Positions 41,877-54,600 of a stretch of DNA of 64,000 nt are shown here, piece after piece. How positions within the stretch are numbered: the stretch's first letter is position 1; each line of letters opens with the position of its first letter. The DNA comes from Halichondria panicea (Eukaryota > Porifera > Demospongiae > Suberitida > Halichondriidae): positions 2,433,001 through 2,497,000 of the forward strand of contig NC_087392.1 of NCBI RefSeq assembly GCF_963675165.1, written 5' to 3'. The notes under the pieces were generated by a model. The model searched no databases and had not been told where the DNA came from. It saw only the letters and a program-made list of their open reading frames with translations. The translations under genes were made by a program, and so were the position numbers.

Positions 41877-44800
41877 ATGGGAGGTGGTGAAGTTCTGAGA
41901 AAGGGATGGCTCATTAAGAGCCCACCTTTAGACAGTGGAGGTATCAAGGTGAGTTTGGCTGTTCCTAGCAAGCTAGCTTACTCTACTAGCTAGCATTGCT
42001 TGGTGAATGAGACTCTCAAAGTGAACCTAGCTGCACATAGTATACCACCTTATATGCTTGTACTGTATAAACCAAGTTGTAGATGAGTGCATGTATTAAA
42101 GTTATGAGGAGAGATTCGTATGATTTCCGAATCTAACTATTGTTTATCTGTTGGCTAATTCTGGTTAATAAACACTTTAATCTGCCTCGAATCAATAATA
42201 ATTATTGTGATAATTTAATACACAAGTAGTCCTAAAAGTCCACTGTATGGTACTACATCAGCTAATACTAAAGAGGTGAAGGCTGTAAGTTGTGACAATG
42301 AAGGTGACAGTATTTTAATAGCATGCATGTACATGTACATGTAATGTGGATTGCTAATTTCTGGTTTAGGGACAATTTTACATCCTTGGCTTGACATTAT
42401 TTTGTCAATGTAGAGTGGTTGTAACACGGATTAAGCATAGCCTCTACACAGGCTCTCCTTTTTCTGTTCTTTATCACAATCGTTCAATAAGATAAAATAC
42501 TGTATAATTCGTTCAATGAGATAAAATACGGTATTAATTGGAGGAATAAAGAAAGAAATAGACGTAAAGTTAGGAAAAAGGAGAGCCTGTATCGGGAAGT
42601 CGCGTGAGGGTAGAAGGGTGGTAGAAAGGTGAAAATGAGCGTGGGCATACTGAGCTAGAGATGTTGGACTGCCCACGCAGAGGTCTACGACTAATAAAAC
42701 TTTGCCTGCAGCAAGCTGGACATGGACTTGGAACTGGAAGTTTGCAAGCACTATAGCTATTAGGCTTAGCTAGATGATCTACTAGTCTAGATTGTGTGTT
42801 TAGATTCTATCACTATCACCTTTTCTTGTGTCTTTCTACATGCTATAGTAGAATAGCTTAGTCATCATTATCATATAGCAGGTAGCTACTGCCACCAGAA
42901 CTGGCCACGCTGGTTCTCTGATCTGACTTGCAGCACAGCTTGGTGGTTGTCTGAGTTTGAGTGCAGTACAGTACAGTCTTACTCTGAATGCGTGGGAGAA
43001 TACCTTACGTCACAATTGTGGGCTACATATCGCCCACGTTCATAAAATTCCTTGTGGATCACGCGATTTCCCAAACCAGGCCTTACTTTTTCTTAACTGT
43101 ACGCCCATTTCTTTCTTTGCTGCCTCACTATGTCTTTCTTATGTTTATGGATGAACAGTGACAAGAGCAAGAAAAAGTAAGGCCTGGGAACGAGGCTAGA
43201 TTAAGCATAACTTTCTATTTCTGCACCTGTTGGGGTTTGCAATGTATATTTTGTGGGAGTAAGTTGTGTATCATTTTTGAGTAAATGTAGCAAATAATCT
43301 GATCAGATTTCTCTTCATTACTGATGCGTGTGGCAACATTCTATCTATTGTCACCAGTCTCAGACTCAGACTCCACAGGCTTATTCATAGACTCTCAATA
43401 TTTTGGAACTATGCGCTCTATATTTGTAAACTTCAAACAAACAACTTTGTTTATTTTATGGTGTTATTTCCTCTTACATCTGTTGCTATTACTCGGCTAG
43501 TAAGTGCATGGTATAGAGATAATTATTAGAATTCCTTCCTCTCGCCATTGTGTGAAAACTACAGTTATAGCTTCATAAAGTAAAGTTTGTATATTAATTG
43601 TGTGTCTTTATAGCTAAAGAATGTAGTTGCTACATAACTGCTGAGTAATCATTGATCACGAGTAATGTCAATATAATATACGTAGCTGTTCCATTAGTCA
43701 AGTACGTCAACAAACTGCACTACCAACTGATGCTTGTATTTGTTTGTATTAATTAGTAAGCAACACATAAATTATTGCAACTGAAGCCTACTGCTGTTGC
43801 AATTATTATGCTGTGTAAACTAAACATACTATTTCCTATTTCTCCAGGCCTGGCGGAAGCGATTCTTCAAACTTCGCTCGAGCAAGATTCTCGAATACTA
43901 CAAATCAGAGGATGGTGACCTAAAGGGTGTGATCAACCTCGAAGATTGCAAGTCTGTAAATTCTGACCTCTTTCACAAGAAGTATAAATACGTGTTTGAC
44001 ATCGAGACACATGACAGGGTATTCTATCTGGTAGCATCCTCCTCTGTAGAGATGACGGAATGGGTGGATACTCTTTGCAATGTCTGCGGCTTCACTCTAA
44101 GGAGCGAGCTAAGTGAGTTGATTTTAGTTGTTGAGGGCATCTATATACTGTGGACACTTATAATTATCCCGGACACTTTTCTGGGCAATTTTCGTAGTTC
44201 TAATACAGCAGACAATGTAAATTTTAAAGCACCAGAGAGTGGTGCTTTAATTTTACTAAATGTCCGGACAAAACCTTAAATACCTTCCAAGCAACGTAGC
44301 TTAATTTATAGCTAGCAAGAGTTCTGCAGTTAGATGCTCGAGTTTTAGTAACAACTGTTTAGTCCCACACTGTATTATTAGCTCGCAGGCAGCTGTTTTA
44401 CGGACATATCACGTACATGTACGCTATAAAGATCCCTTCCAATTATACTCCAATTTTTTGCTGCCCGATATATAAGATATTTTAACAGATGCAGATTTTT
44501 GCTAGTTGGCTCAAGAACCCTCAGAAGAAAATTTCACGTGTTGTAATATTCGTGTTTCAATGCCAGGAAACCACACCCACCAAGAGGCCGGTGCGTGTGA
44601 GTCTCCCAGTTAATTTTCGCATTGACTGGAAGTTTTGAACCTCACGAAAATTTCCCACTACATGTACAAAATGTGTAATTTATGGTATACCGTATATCTT
44701 CTAATTTATCGGACAGCAAAAAATAATTATTTTGGAAATTGTCCGGGTATAATTGGAACAGATTTTTATAGAGCATGCGAAGTGTCCGGAATAATTAGAA

Positions 44801-46967
44801 CAAGCAAGCAGCTGCATGCGAGCTAGCTAAGTTTAATAGAACAAGGTACGACTGAATAGTTGCACTAACTATCTAAAACTAGCTACTCAAAGCTATCTAA
44901 CTGCAGCACTCCAAGTCTTACTTGCCGTCTATGAATGGTAACTCAACTTTTCAAGGTATTGTCCGGATATTTAGAACAAATGTAATATTAAAGTACTGGA
45001 GTGTCCGTTGTATTAGAACAACGAAAATTGCCCAAAAGAGTGTCCGGGTAATTAGAAGTGTCCGATAAATTAGAAGATATACGGTACTAACTGTTGCTCA
45101 CTTGTGTGGTCATTGATTATCTTATCTCCTTCTGCATCTGTGTAATATACACTTTTTGCTTCTGGGCCCACTTTAAATCAATTTGGGATACATTCGCTCT
45201 TTGTCTACACACACACACACACACACTGCAGCTCCTGCAGAGCAGTCCAAGTCCATGGGTAGCATAAAGCACTCCAAGGGCGATGCTGTCATCTCTCCAC
45301 CCGTCTCGACACTACCTCAAAATGTCAGTGGAAGTCTATTAAGTGACAAATTCGGAGTAGTAGAGAATCAAAGTGATGTCTACTCACTTGCTTCAGCAGC
45401 TCTCTATGATGTGCATACAAAGCTTGGTCGTTCCACAGAGGTCCCTGCAGGAACTTCTCTCTCAGATGCTCTCACCGCTAAAGGAATGGCTCCATCGCCG
45501 TATAACTCCACCTATAGTCAAGCTACATGTACACCACTACCTGACGGTGCATATTTCTCACCCCGAGAAAACGATGTATCAGCCCTGTATGCTGTCCCAG
45601 ATAAGAAAAATAAACTGCAAAAACAAGACAAAGCTGTGAAAGATCTCAGTCCAAACCATCGAGTTCTAAGTAGCACTAAATCCGATGCAGGAGCAGTTTT
45701 GAGATCAGAAGAACAGGCACCAAAACTTCCGAGTTCTGCATCTGTCTCAAGTGGCTTTAGACCGGCAGAAACTATGGCCAATGGATACATGCGACCTTCA
45801 CAGTGGACTAGCAACCCAAGACCTGCCAACTACAGTTATGTATCTGGTCCTCCGAGACCAGCAGATGCATCTTCAGCTACCCATCGCTCTGCTTTGTTGA
45901 AAATGGAAAATGACCTTACACCAAGTGATGACAGAAGAGACTCACCTGAATACACCAATTTGAGAGAGCTTCGTGAAGAACTGGGACGAGTCAATGCACC
46001 CCCACAAATCGATCGCTCCGTGAAGCCCTCACCGCCTTCAGTTCAACGAAGCTTGAAACCAGGAACAAACTTAGATATAGACAGCCTTCCCGCCTCCCCA
46101 CCAAACTTCCCCAGTCGGACTGGCTCTGTGTCTACTCCCACTATTGTCGATGCTACTGATCTACCCAGACCATCAAAGAAGACAATGAAGTACACTCAAT
46201 TAGATTTTCACTCCGAATCTGGTCAACTGTGTTTTATTGCTGATCAGCCAGTTAACGATACAGCATCTCTAAGAGCTCCAGTACCCATACCACGAAGCAC
46301 CAGCAAGCCAAAGAGAGTTAACTATTCGGACATTAACATTCGGGCGACTGTTGAAATGGAAACCAATTCTTCCACGGAGGAGGCTAAGCAGAAGCACATG
46401 AGTCTGGTTGAGGCTGAGGTGGCTGCTCTCGCTGAGAAACCATATGTGAATGTTGCACGAGATGGACTGCCAGATGATGACACTGACCCTGATTACTACA
46501 CACACATGAGAGTGAGCTCTAACGTAGCATTAATTGCTCTTAGCTGACTATGTTCAACAGTATTGTAACACAGTGAATAGAATCTAGCCAATATTGCCTC
46601 ATGTGGGAATCCCTCATAACTTGATTGCTGAAATCCCTCATAACTTGATTGCTGAAATACTTCTCAGGTTAATTTGTACTTGCTACATGCACTCCTCTGC
46701 ATGCCCTGTTGACTTACAATGCCATGTAATTACTATTCTCAGGACCTCCCAGCAGACTCTTTGCTTTACGTTCTCATGACAAAGAAGGGAGATGGAAAGG
46801 TAAAATCTTTGTGTTGGACCAGGCTTGTTTAAATTCGTTCAATGATTGTATGTCACCTATTTTGTACAAAACTCTTTCAGTCATACTATGATTAAATTGT
46901 GCACCTCCATTTAATCTCACTGCAGTGTGACGAGAACTTGTATCAGGAGCCAAGAGAGGGCCACTAA
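41877..46967 (+). CDS. GAB/DOS-like docking protein B: PH domain plus tyrosine-motif tail (571 aa)
   Basis: Exons 41877-41948, 43848-44112, 45232-46511, 46743-46799, 46926-46967 (1716 nt, in phase). The PH domain covers about residues 7-111: VLRKGWLIKSPP, AWRKRFFKLRSSKILEYYKS, FDIETHDRVFYLVASS, MTEWVDTLCNVCGF. This is very close to GAB1 (FDINTIDRIFYLVADS, CDICGF). The tail has GRB2-SH2-type YxN motifs (EYTNLREL, KPYVNVARD) and other candidate phosphotyrosines (DVYSLAS, LYAVPD, YTQLDFHSES, NYSDINI, DYYTHMR, LYQEP). SH3-type prolines are APVPIPRS and PRPSKK. Expected role: recruitment of GRB2, SHP2 or PI3K after receptor tyrosine kinase activation. The acceptor of exon 3 is preceded by an (AC)n run. 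Confidence 0.88.
43066..43200. mobile_element. Inverted-repeat element with CCAGGCCTTACTTTTTCTT ends
   Basis: CCAGGCCTTACTTTTTCTT at the left faces AAGAAAAAGTAAGGCCTGG at the right, followed by GAACGAGGCTAGA that ties it to the TAGCCTCG family. It lies in intron 1 of GAB-like B. A related AGGCTCTCCTTTTT / AAAAAGGAGAGCCT pair lies at 42,450-42,595. Confidence 0.7.
44688..45086. mobile_element. MITE-like element, TACCGTATATCTTCTAATTT ends
   Basis: TACCGTATATCTTCTAATTT then ATCGGACA is the exact complement of TGTCCGATAAATTAGAAGAT then ATACGGTA at the right, a 28-bp terminal inverted repeat. Several GTCCGG(G/A)TA(T/A)TTAGAA units recur inside. It sits in intron 2 of GAB-like B. Related GTCCGG motifs occur at 44,150-44,275, probably an older fragment. 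Confidence 0.88.
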
Positions 46968-47283
46968 TTAACCAAGTGACTGCCTCGGCATACCCAAGCT
47001 TATTATACATGTACAGTCATGTATGTCTACTGTGTTTGTGAGTAACGTTATTATTTATGTGTATTTTTATCATCAAAAATTGAGTATGTGTAAATGAATA
47101 TTCCAATTACATGTATCTTATATCTTTTTTATTATTATAATGCTCTTTACCTAATTAAACACATAATTGGATCTTTAATCGAATCGTTCTAAGTGCAAAA
47201 ATGTAAACCACTGCGCATGCTTCGATCATTAGCATTATCATCATCATTACAAAAAGTGATATTCAATTGATTAAACGATCACC
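46968..47283. other. Convergent spacer GAB-like B / GLIS-like
   Basis: 316 bp between stop codons, AT-rich (TTATTATTATAATGCTC, CATTACAAAAAG). Presumably the two 3' UTRs; no further feature is recognised. Confidence 0.4.
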
Positions 47284-48933
47284 CTATACAGATGAATGTG
47301 GAATTGATGGTGTGTACAAAAATTGAAATCCTTGTGAGTTCACAAGAGGAATGAATTGGGGACTACCTGTAGTAGTGGGTGTGGTTAGGGACGATACAGA
47401 CACACCTGTGCATAGGGGTGTGAGAGGGCGATCAGAAGCCGTGCTGGAGAGAGTCACACGTCCATTATTCGACCTGGCGATAACTGTTTGGGTTGTCATG
47501 TGATCCATTCTTGGAGGCACATGCTGAAGTAGCATTGGTGGTCGAAGAATTTGTTTATTCTGGTGGGCGATAGCATTTTGGTGAGCAAGAAGAGTTTGTG
47601 TTTGACACAGTTCTTGCTGTAGCCGAGCAATTTTCTGTCGAAGTTGAGCCTCAACATTTTGTTGGGAAGATGTATCTTTAATCTGTTCGGCCTGCCTCAA
47701 ACTGAGAGTGTCATTGGTGCTTGTCACTGGCGATTGAATCGAAGTTGGTTGAGGAGCGATTTGAATCACATGCTGTCTCTGTAAGTTCTCTGCTGAAGAA
47801 GCCATTGGCATCAATATCATTCCCTTGGCCACTTGAGGGCCTCCAGGTATTAGTCCTAGCAGCTGGTTTTGGTACGGTGATCCTGCAGGTAGCTGTACCA
47901 ATGGGATCGGAATAAGCTGAGGTTGATTGCTGATAGCAGGTCCAGTAGGAATCAGCTGAGTTCCATTCATCAATCTCCTCTTCAGATTTGCAGAGGAGTG
48001 GGCAATCCTTGCCGACTCTTGAGGCAGAGAGGCGTGCGGTGAGTGTATGGGAGGAGAGAGTGGTGTCCCAGTAGGGCTGTGGAACACAAAGGAGGAAGGA
48101 GAGAGTGATGGAGTTCTTGCCGATGAGCCTGAGCTTGAGGATGCTTCGAAGGGTACAATACTGCTTGCATCAATCATTGATGTCATAGCTTCGCAGCTAT
48201 TTCCCGAGCTGCTACCACGCTCTTGTCTCTCCTTGAGCTTGTGTGAGTATTTAATGTGTTTTCGCATTGAGCTTGGATCCGTATAGCTCTTCTCGCAACC
48301 TGGATACTTACAAGCGTACGGTTTTCGCGTCACATGAGTTTTCATATGTTTTGCTCTGTCACTCGTATTATTGAACCGCTTTGCACAGCCTTCGTAATGA
48401 CACTCGTATGGTTTTTCGCCAGTGTGAGTTCGAACGTGCAGTTTGAGGTTCTCTAATCTCGAAAAGCACCGATTGCAACTTAGCAGCTCACATTTGAAAG
48501 GCTTCTCTCCAGTATGACATCTCAAATGTGTGATGAGTTTGTATCTTGCATCAAACGGTTTGAAATTGCGAGTACAATCTTTCCAGTAGCAGATATACTG
48601 TGACATGGCCAGTGTGTGTCCCTTGTCTAAATGTGAGACCAGTAGTGGCAGAGATTGAAACTCTTGATTGCAGCCTTCCCACAGACAAACTTGTGGAGTG
48701 GTTTCCTCTTCATCGGCTTGACTACTTCCTGCCTGTCCTTGTCCCGAGAGTATGTCCACAAATATGCCTTGGTGTGCTTGAAGAGAGGATGGGGGACTAC
48801 AGAGAATGGCAGCCGAACCTGGCGGAGAGCTGGAAGTGGTGGTGGAGGAGGGAGAAGAAATCATCGAAAGTTGTGATGAGGTGTCCATACTATAGAGTGC
48901 TGTAGTCTCACTGTTCATGGAGTGCAGCAACTC
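47284..48933 (-). CDS. GLIS/GLI-type C2H2 zinc-finger transcription factor (main exon)
   Basis: One large exon with acceptor CTATAG before 48933 and stop at 47284. From the first ATG (48918) it encodes 544 aa. Five contiguous C2H2 fingers: [10 protein letters not shown]..., [57 protein letters not shown] and [19 protein letters not shown]. The [10 protein letters not shown], SDRAKH and YTDPSS(M/L)RKH signatures are those of [24 protein letters not shown] in finger 2 is GLIS-like (human KPFNARYKLLIHMR) rather than GLI-like. Flanks are Ser/Thr- and Gln-rich; a helix [18 protein letters not shown] follows the fingers. The DNA target is expected to be a GLI-like GACCACCC site. The 5' end is uncertain because there is an in-frame TAG just before the acceptor. 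Confidence 0.88.
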   Translation of the reverse strand, partial: ELLHSMNSETTALYSMDTSSQLSMISSPSSTTTSSSPPGSAAILCSPPSSLQAHQGIFVDILSGQGQAGSSQADEEETTPQVCLWEGCNQEFQSLPLLVSHLDKGHTLAMSQYICYWKDCTRNFKPFDARYKLITHLRCHTGEKPFKCELLSCNRCFSRLENLKLHVRTHTGEKPYECHYEGCAKRFNNTSDRAKHMKTHVTRKPYACKYPGCEKSYTDPSSMRKHIKYSHKLKERQERGSSSGNSCEAMTSMIDASSIVPFEASSSSGSSARTPSLSPSSFVFHSPTGTPLSPPIHSPHASLPQESARIAHSSANLKRRLMNGTQLIPTGPAISNQPQLIPIPLVQLPAGSPYQNQLLGLIPGGPQVAKGMILMPMASSAENLQRQHVIQIAPQPTSIQSPVTSTNDTLSLRQAEQIKDTSSQQNVEAQLRQKIARLQQELCQTQTLLAHQNAIAHQNKQILRPPMLLQHVPPRMDHMTTQTVIARSNNGRVTLSSTASDRPLTPLCTGVSVSSLTTPTTTGSPQFIPLVNSQGFQFLYTPSIPHSSV

Positions 48934-50196
48934 CTATAGTGGGAGAATTATTTGTTAATATATATGGCGTGCAAGCGCATATGCTGTATCGAGATTTCCT
49001 ATATGGCCAACTTTGTTTACAACAACAATAGTAGTGTAGAGCATTGCAGAGATTACAAAACAAGTGGATTTCTTGGAAATTGAACCCTATCGTAAAAGCA
49101 CAGTGACATGTGTACCACCAGTTTGCATGATACATTACCCTGCTATACTACAGGAGATAATTTAATTTTAAATGTTGTGACAGCAATTAAAGATTCGCAG
49201 ATAGTACCAATGTTTGTTTTGTAGCCTAGTATTCTGGAGGGGTGACACATGCTACGAATTCTCTTGCGACCAAAATACTATGAAAAGGTAATGCAGCTAT
49301 GCTCTTCTTTAACGGATAGCCACAAAAAGTAGACCAATATTATTACGCTACCCTGAAGAAAACACAATAATATTCACTCCATTTACTATCTTTAAATCTT
49401 GTGATAATAGTTTGGCTCAAAGTATGGGACGTTAGCTAGACAAATAGAGCTTTGTTCTGGTGACAATACTATTCCTGGTGAACCAGTAAGAATGTTTATT
49501 AAATCAAGGAGTTGAAATTAGTTTAGGCTTACTACAGCCGCAAAAAAAGTTAAACATCCCTACACAGGTATCTCAAGCTCACAGTGTGCCTGTACAGGTT
49601 CGTGGGGATACATGTGTATGTGCTATATCCATTAAGTGGACATTCCAAGAAGGTATTTTCCGTAGGCACTGTTTAGGGGTGGTTGATTTCCTAATTGAAT
49701 TAAGTAATTGTCTATTAATTAGTCCATCGCTATTGGATCGCTGATATACAATAGGCAGGGCAATAAATTTACTTAGTCCACTCTCAGATACAAGCCACAC
49801 CTAGTGAGGAATTGCAAGAAAATGCACAATACCGTACGTACATATTACCTGCCCACTAGATATGCAGGTTTGATTCACAATAGCTTGGAAACAATGGAAG
49901 TTGTATGGATTCCTGAGAGTAAGTATGGGGGTGCTCAAGAGAATTCTGGCTACATACATACACACTAGCAACCTCAAACGTGATGGTAAGAGACAAGAAA
50001 ATTATCTTATATAGAAATCTCTAATGTGAGTGTGTATGAAAATAAGGATACTTCAGGGAGTAGAACGCAAAACACACCAGATTTTTAGTATGGTCATGCA
50101 ACACATACTTTTTGATTGGGTGATGATGCTGAGCTGGTAGAGAGAGATTGGCTCAGAAAGTTGTGCATGTAACTTGCCCCCAAGGGTAACCAGGTG

Positions 50197-50248
<52 letters not shown>

Positions 50249-50584
50249 TGTGTGTGTGATGTGCTTGCATTGAGAGATTGTCTATTAAACATAAACAACA
50301 AGATTGCTCAGAAAAGAATACTTAGCTTTATCATAATTGATCAGCTGTTGTTTATAGTCTATTTTTGGCTATGCCCAAGGCAACCCACTGCAACCTTACT
50401 AATGCCTAATGTTTATCAGCAATCTGGGAATAGTAGCTTATCAGGAGCACATAAACATCTCACCATGAGGCTGTAGCATGGTCTCCATCTACTTACTTTT
50501 TGGAGCAATAGTAACCAGCATTATACTTTACTCAGGGACAATAATTATGCGCTTTATGATAGCGGAAAAATACCAAAAACATAC
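48934..50584. other. Intron or intergenic stretch upstream of GLIS-like main exon
   Basis: About 1.65 kb with no supported coding exon. It holds a (GT)n/(CA)n microsatellite of about 60 bp (50,198-50,259). A 64-nt segment (49,905-49,842, minus) bounded by CAG and GTAATA could be a noncoding exon, but its frame is closed. Confidence 0.4.
50198..50259. repeat. (GT)n microsatellite
   Basis: Nearly pure GT dinucleotide run with one interruption (GTATGT), about 30 units, in the putative GLIS-like intron. Confidence 0.9.
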
Positions 50585-51073
50585 CTTGATCATGGGCCTG
50601 TGTGTAATTAAGCTGAAGTGGAATAGTTGCTGAGATGTTATCCGAAGAAGATGTGGTTGATGAAGCGTCCACTTGGGCAATTTCAACTTGGGCTATTTCC
50701 TGCAAAGGAACCGAACAGAGAATAAAGGACAATAAAACAATGAGCCTCCAGCAATAAACTATCTTGTCACACTTTTGTTTACAGAAAAAATATATATCAA
50801 CTACGGTAGGTATACGGTAGCCAAATAATGTATAAAATGGAAACACATACACGGCATGGCAGACAATGAGCATTGTAAACACACACAACACACAGGCACA
50901 ATACATTCTACTTGGCTTACACTGTTGGCATTTCCATTCGAGTTGGAGGAGCTACCTTGCTGGGACTCAGTCTCTAGCTCTGACATCGACACCGAGCTGC
51001 TGCTGCTAGGACCAGCTGCAGCAGACATAGCCTCCCTCGGATGCTCGACATCTGATAAGCAATCCATGTACAT
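50585..51073 (-). CDS. Candidate upstream exons of the GLIS-like gene (Ser-rich)
   Basis: Exon 51073-50921 begins MYMDCLSDVEHPREAMSAAA and ends NANS at GTAAGC. Exon 50699-50585 reads EIAQVEIAQVDASSTTSSSD and so on to AHDQ, with a GT donor. The two join in phase and share the Ser-rich style of the GLIS-like N-terminus. However, joining the second to acceptor 48933 leaves the reading frame off by one and meets TGA, so an exon is missing, these belong to a separate short transcript, or the main exon uses its own start. No known domain. Confidence 0.45.
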
Positions 51074-51607
51074 ATCTACAAGTCTGCGTGTGCTGCAAAC
51101 TTGTTGTCTGCAAAAACAATGAGCTTAGCTAGCTAGCTAGCTAGCTGTGGGGATGCTGACTTGTACAGTGAAGTCTGGGCTGCAGTAAATTTGTCAAGAT
51201 CTTTCCATTCTTCATGCATTCAAAGTCAACACACTGCATTGCTTATAAGCAAAATCAGTGGTACAAAACGACTAAGTTTGCATAGACACCTCCCACGATC
51301 TTTGCAGACCACACGCGAAGACTCTTAATTGAGGCACACCTTCATCAAACAAAATTCATCTTTGCAGTCAATACGCGTTTTTCATTCTGGACTCTACCGA
51401 CTCTACAGGTTTGTTGTGTGTACTGTGTACGTGTATTGTTCTGGTAGACCTTTGAAGAGGCCTGCTGTGTACGTGTCTATAAAATTATGTAGATCTAAAT
51501 TAGGGATTTCCCCATCTTTAATTATCACAGTGTTATAAATCTCATTTTATGCAGTTGCTATTTTAAATTCCCCAGAGGTCTCTGTGCTTTTAGAAATCAA
51601 TGAGAAG
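51074..51607. other. Divergent spacer GLIS-like 5' region / PGAP2
   Basis: 534 bp. Contains a GCTA tandem (TAGCTAGCTAGCTAGCTAGC) near 51,125-51,147. An open frame at 51,329-51,538 has no recognisable product. Promoter content is inferred from position. Confidence 0.35.
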
Positions 51608-54600
51608 ATGCCTCCACATGTGCCAACGAAGAGGTTGCTCCATATTCCTTTTGCCTACATACAAGCGTTCACATTTTCCATTCCATTTGTCTCGCTGTTC
51701 ACTGTGGTTAGCCTGGGCGTGTATTTACATCTGGACAAAGTCACAACTACCCATTGCAAGGTAAACAATTTCCATCCCATAGTGTGGGGTATGTGGTAAG
51801 TTTTGGGGAGAGATGATGGACACAAAGTAGTTCATGTCTTCCGATTTTTTGCTTTGTCTAAGTTTGTTGGCAGCAATAATTGAGAAAATGGGCTAGTGGG
51901 TGACCTACTAATTTTACTCATGATCTAAGAGCACACTAATTGACGATAAGATTTCAACACAACACTTGTAGGCTGTAATAAGTAGTTTACAAGATCTGCA
52001 TAGTTCGTGTGTGGGGGGGAGTTAATTATGGGATAGTTATAATTGATATTTGTATTTGTGTATATAGCTAATTAATCTATGTAGTAATTTGGCATGTTTC
52101 CATTACGCTCCAAAACGAGAGCTCATATCTTTTAGCGTTGCTAATGTGCCTCTAGCCATCCCCTACTGAGAATAAATTGAAACGTGCTCCTAAATTGGAG
52201 TCATGTTTACACAAATTCATTGGCTTGTTAAGCACAGTTGTTTTATTTCATTAAAGTGTGAAATCCTTAATATTATAAGTGCACACTCAAATGAGTTATG
52301 CTTATGGAAGTTATCGTCCTCTCCAAATTAGTAAAATGGGCATTCAGTATAGATACAGGAGATATCGGGTAATTAGCCCCAAGACATAGCAAGAATTTAG
52401 TACTGTAGGGAATGCCGCTATATACATGCTGTAGTTCACAATGAATGCTGCCATTAGTAACAGTTTTGTACACCTGATGAAAACAATTCTAAACGCTGTA
52501 CAGAAATATGCACATGCAGTTTGTACTCTTGATATGATTGGTGAGACTGTCTTTCTTTCCATACCATATATTTCAACCTTAACCAAAACAGTTTCAAATA
52601 GGCCAGCGCCAGCTTAGTGCTCCATGTAATATGCCCACCCAAACACTGTATTGAAAATACCCACCAAACATGGATCAAAATACATTTTTCTGTCTCACAT
52701 CTTTGCATCAAAGGAGGCCCCAAACCATGTCGGTAATATAGAAGTATGTTTGCGTCATTTGTGTATGCCATATTACTAGAATATTTTATGAGCATCAAAC
52801 TTTGCGAGCGTTGATCACTTTGCAAAAAAAACCTAATCTGGTAATGGACACGATCCTTGCCAGAATGCAATAGTTCGATTGCAAAGGGTCAAATTTTCTG
52901 CTGATTTTGGCTCATTCGCAAATGTTTCACCAGGTACCAATCGTTGTTTACAGGTACCGAATATAGTCCCTTCAATAAGTGCAGTCATCGGTGGTGTGAC
53001 TCCGGAGAGATATATTTGGCGGTTTGGAATGGCTTTCTTTAGTTTTCCACAACTTCTTAACTCGTTTCTCTACTACAACTTCTTTGGGCAATCTTCTGCT
53101 GCCAGTGAGAAATGGTACCGTACTTTGAACAAACTGGTATGGTTGCTGTTCGTTGTTCAAAATCTATCCTTGTTTGGGCTCACATACGTGTCTTCGGTCG
53201 AGTATTTCCGTGAGTTTCTAATTTGATCGTTTTTTTTATAAAATACTGTATTTTGTTTTTCCAGCATTCCATAGAAATTGTTTCATCTTGTTTGTGGTCT
53301 GTTCAATGCTGCACATGATTTTGTTTCTCACAATTTTCTACTATGGGAGGCCATCCACTTACAGAGTAAGTAGTTGTGCTCTGCAGCTCACTTGGAAGTT
53401 TGGGGCAGTGTAAAAACCGATATAGCTTCAGTAGTTTACATAAGGAAACCATGGCCACCAGCCACCACTCTATCAAAGGTCTTATGTAAACATTTGCACT
53501 TATCTCAAGCATTTTACTATTTACCCCAAACTTCCAAGCACAGTAGTGACTAGACAGTTTTTTACTTTGTCTTGTAGTCTTGCAGTGTGTTGTTTATAAA
53601 ACACTAGGGTAAAAGCTGCTTTTCATTAAGATGTTATTGTCTCTCCCACAGGACAACATATCATTTAGGCTGAGACTTGCATTCGCTGCTTCCCATATCT
53701 CGATTTTTCTCATCAGTCTCTACTTTTACTGGAGACACAACACTTACTGTGAACCATATGGTATCCTCAACATTACATAGACATAGTGGTGTAGTTATTT
53801 CTTTGACTCTAGTGAGTATTTTCCTGATTTTAGAGGGGTGGTTATCTAAGGGAAACCCTAATTATTGGTGGATTCTGTAATGGGCCCAAATCCATCAGTT
53901 TTGTCACTTCTGGAAAATAAGCGTGATTAAGTCAGATTTCCAACCTGTCTGGTGAGAGTGGTACACAAACCTGATCATGTTACCCTATAGGGCATACCTC
54001 AACAGAATAGCGAGGTGGCCTGTTAGAACAGCGTTGGGGCCAATTAACATTATTAAGAGTGTGACCTAGCTAGTACTTATTTAGTTAGGGTGATTGCAAT
54101 TGACATTTAGATTATCAGTCAGTCAGCATTATGTTGCGAAAACGCTTTGCCAAATAGCCTTTATCACTTTTTCGCCCAGGCTACGAAAGGATCAATATAT
54201 TGTTCGAATGCGTAGTTATCATTTATGATGATACTACAAGACTGATTAATTGTGAATTACATGCTCTTTACATGTTTATCATTCTGTGATCTATGCAAAA
54301 ACTCAATCAGAAAAACCTCACATTCAGACTTGATGTATGGTATACCTCCCACCAGTTTGTTGATTGTTTATGATAAGATGACTATCAGTTCTTTAATGTG
54401 GCTTCAAACATTCCCTAACACTGTTCACAGTCTACAGTATTTATGGATTCTGTGAGTACTTGGTTGTGCTAACCAACGTAGCATTCCAAACTGTTCAGGC
54501 TGTGGATTTCCAGGCAAGTTTGTAATGCATTGATCGTATGCATAATAATTATTATTGTGTAATTTGCCTGTGTGTGATGGATGATCTTTACCTATTATCC

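Noticed and set aside
50198-50301. His/Thr repeat frame over the GT microsatellite
   Set aside because: Pure translation of a dinucleotide repeat.
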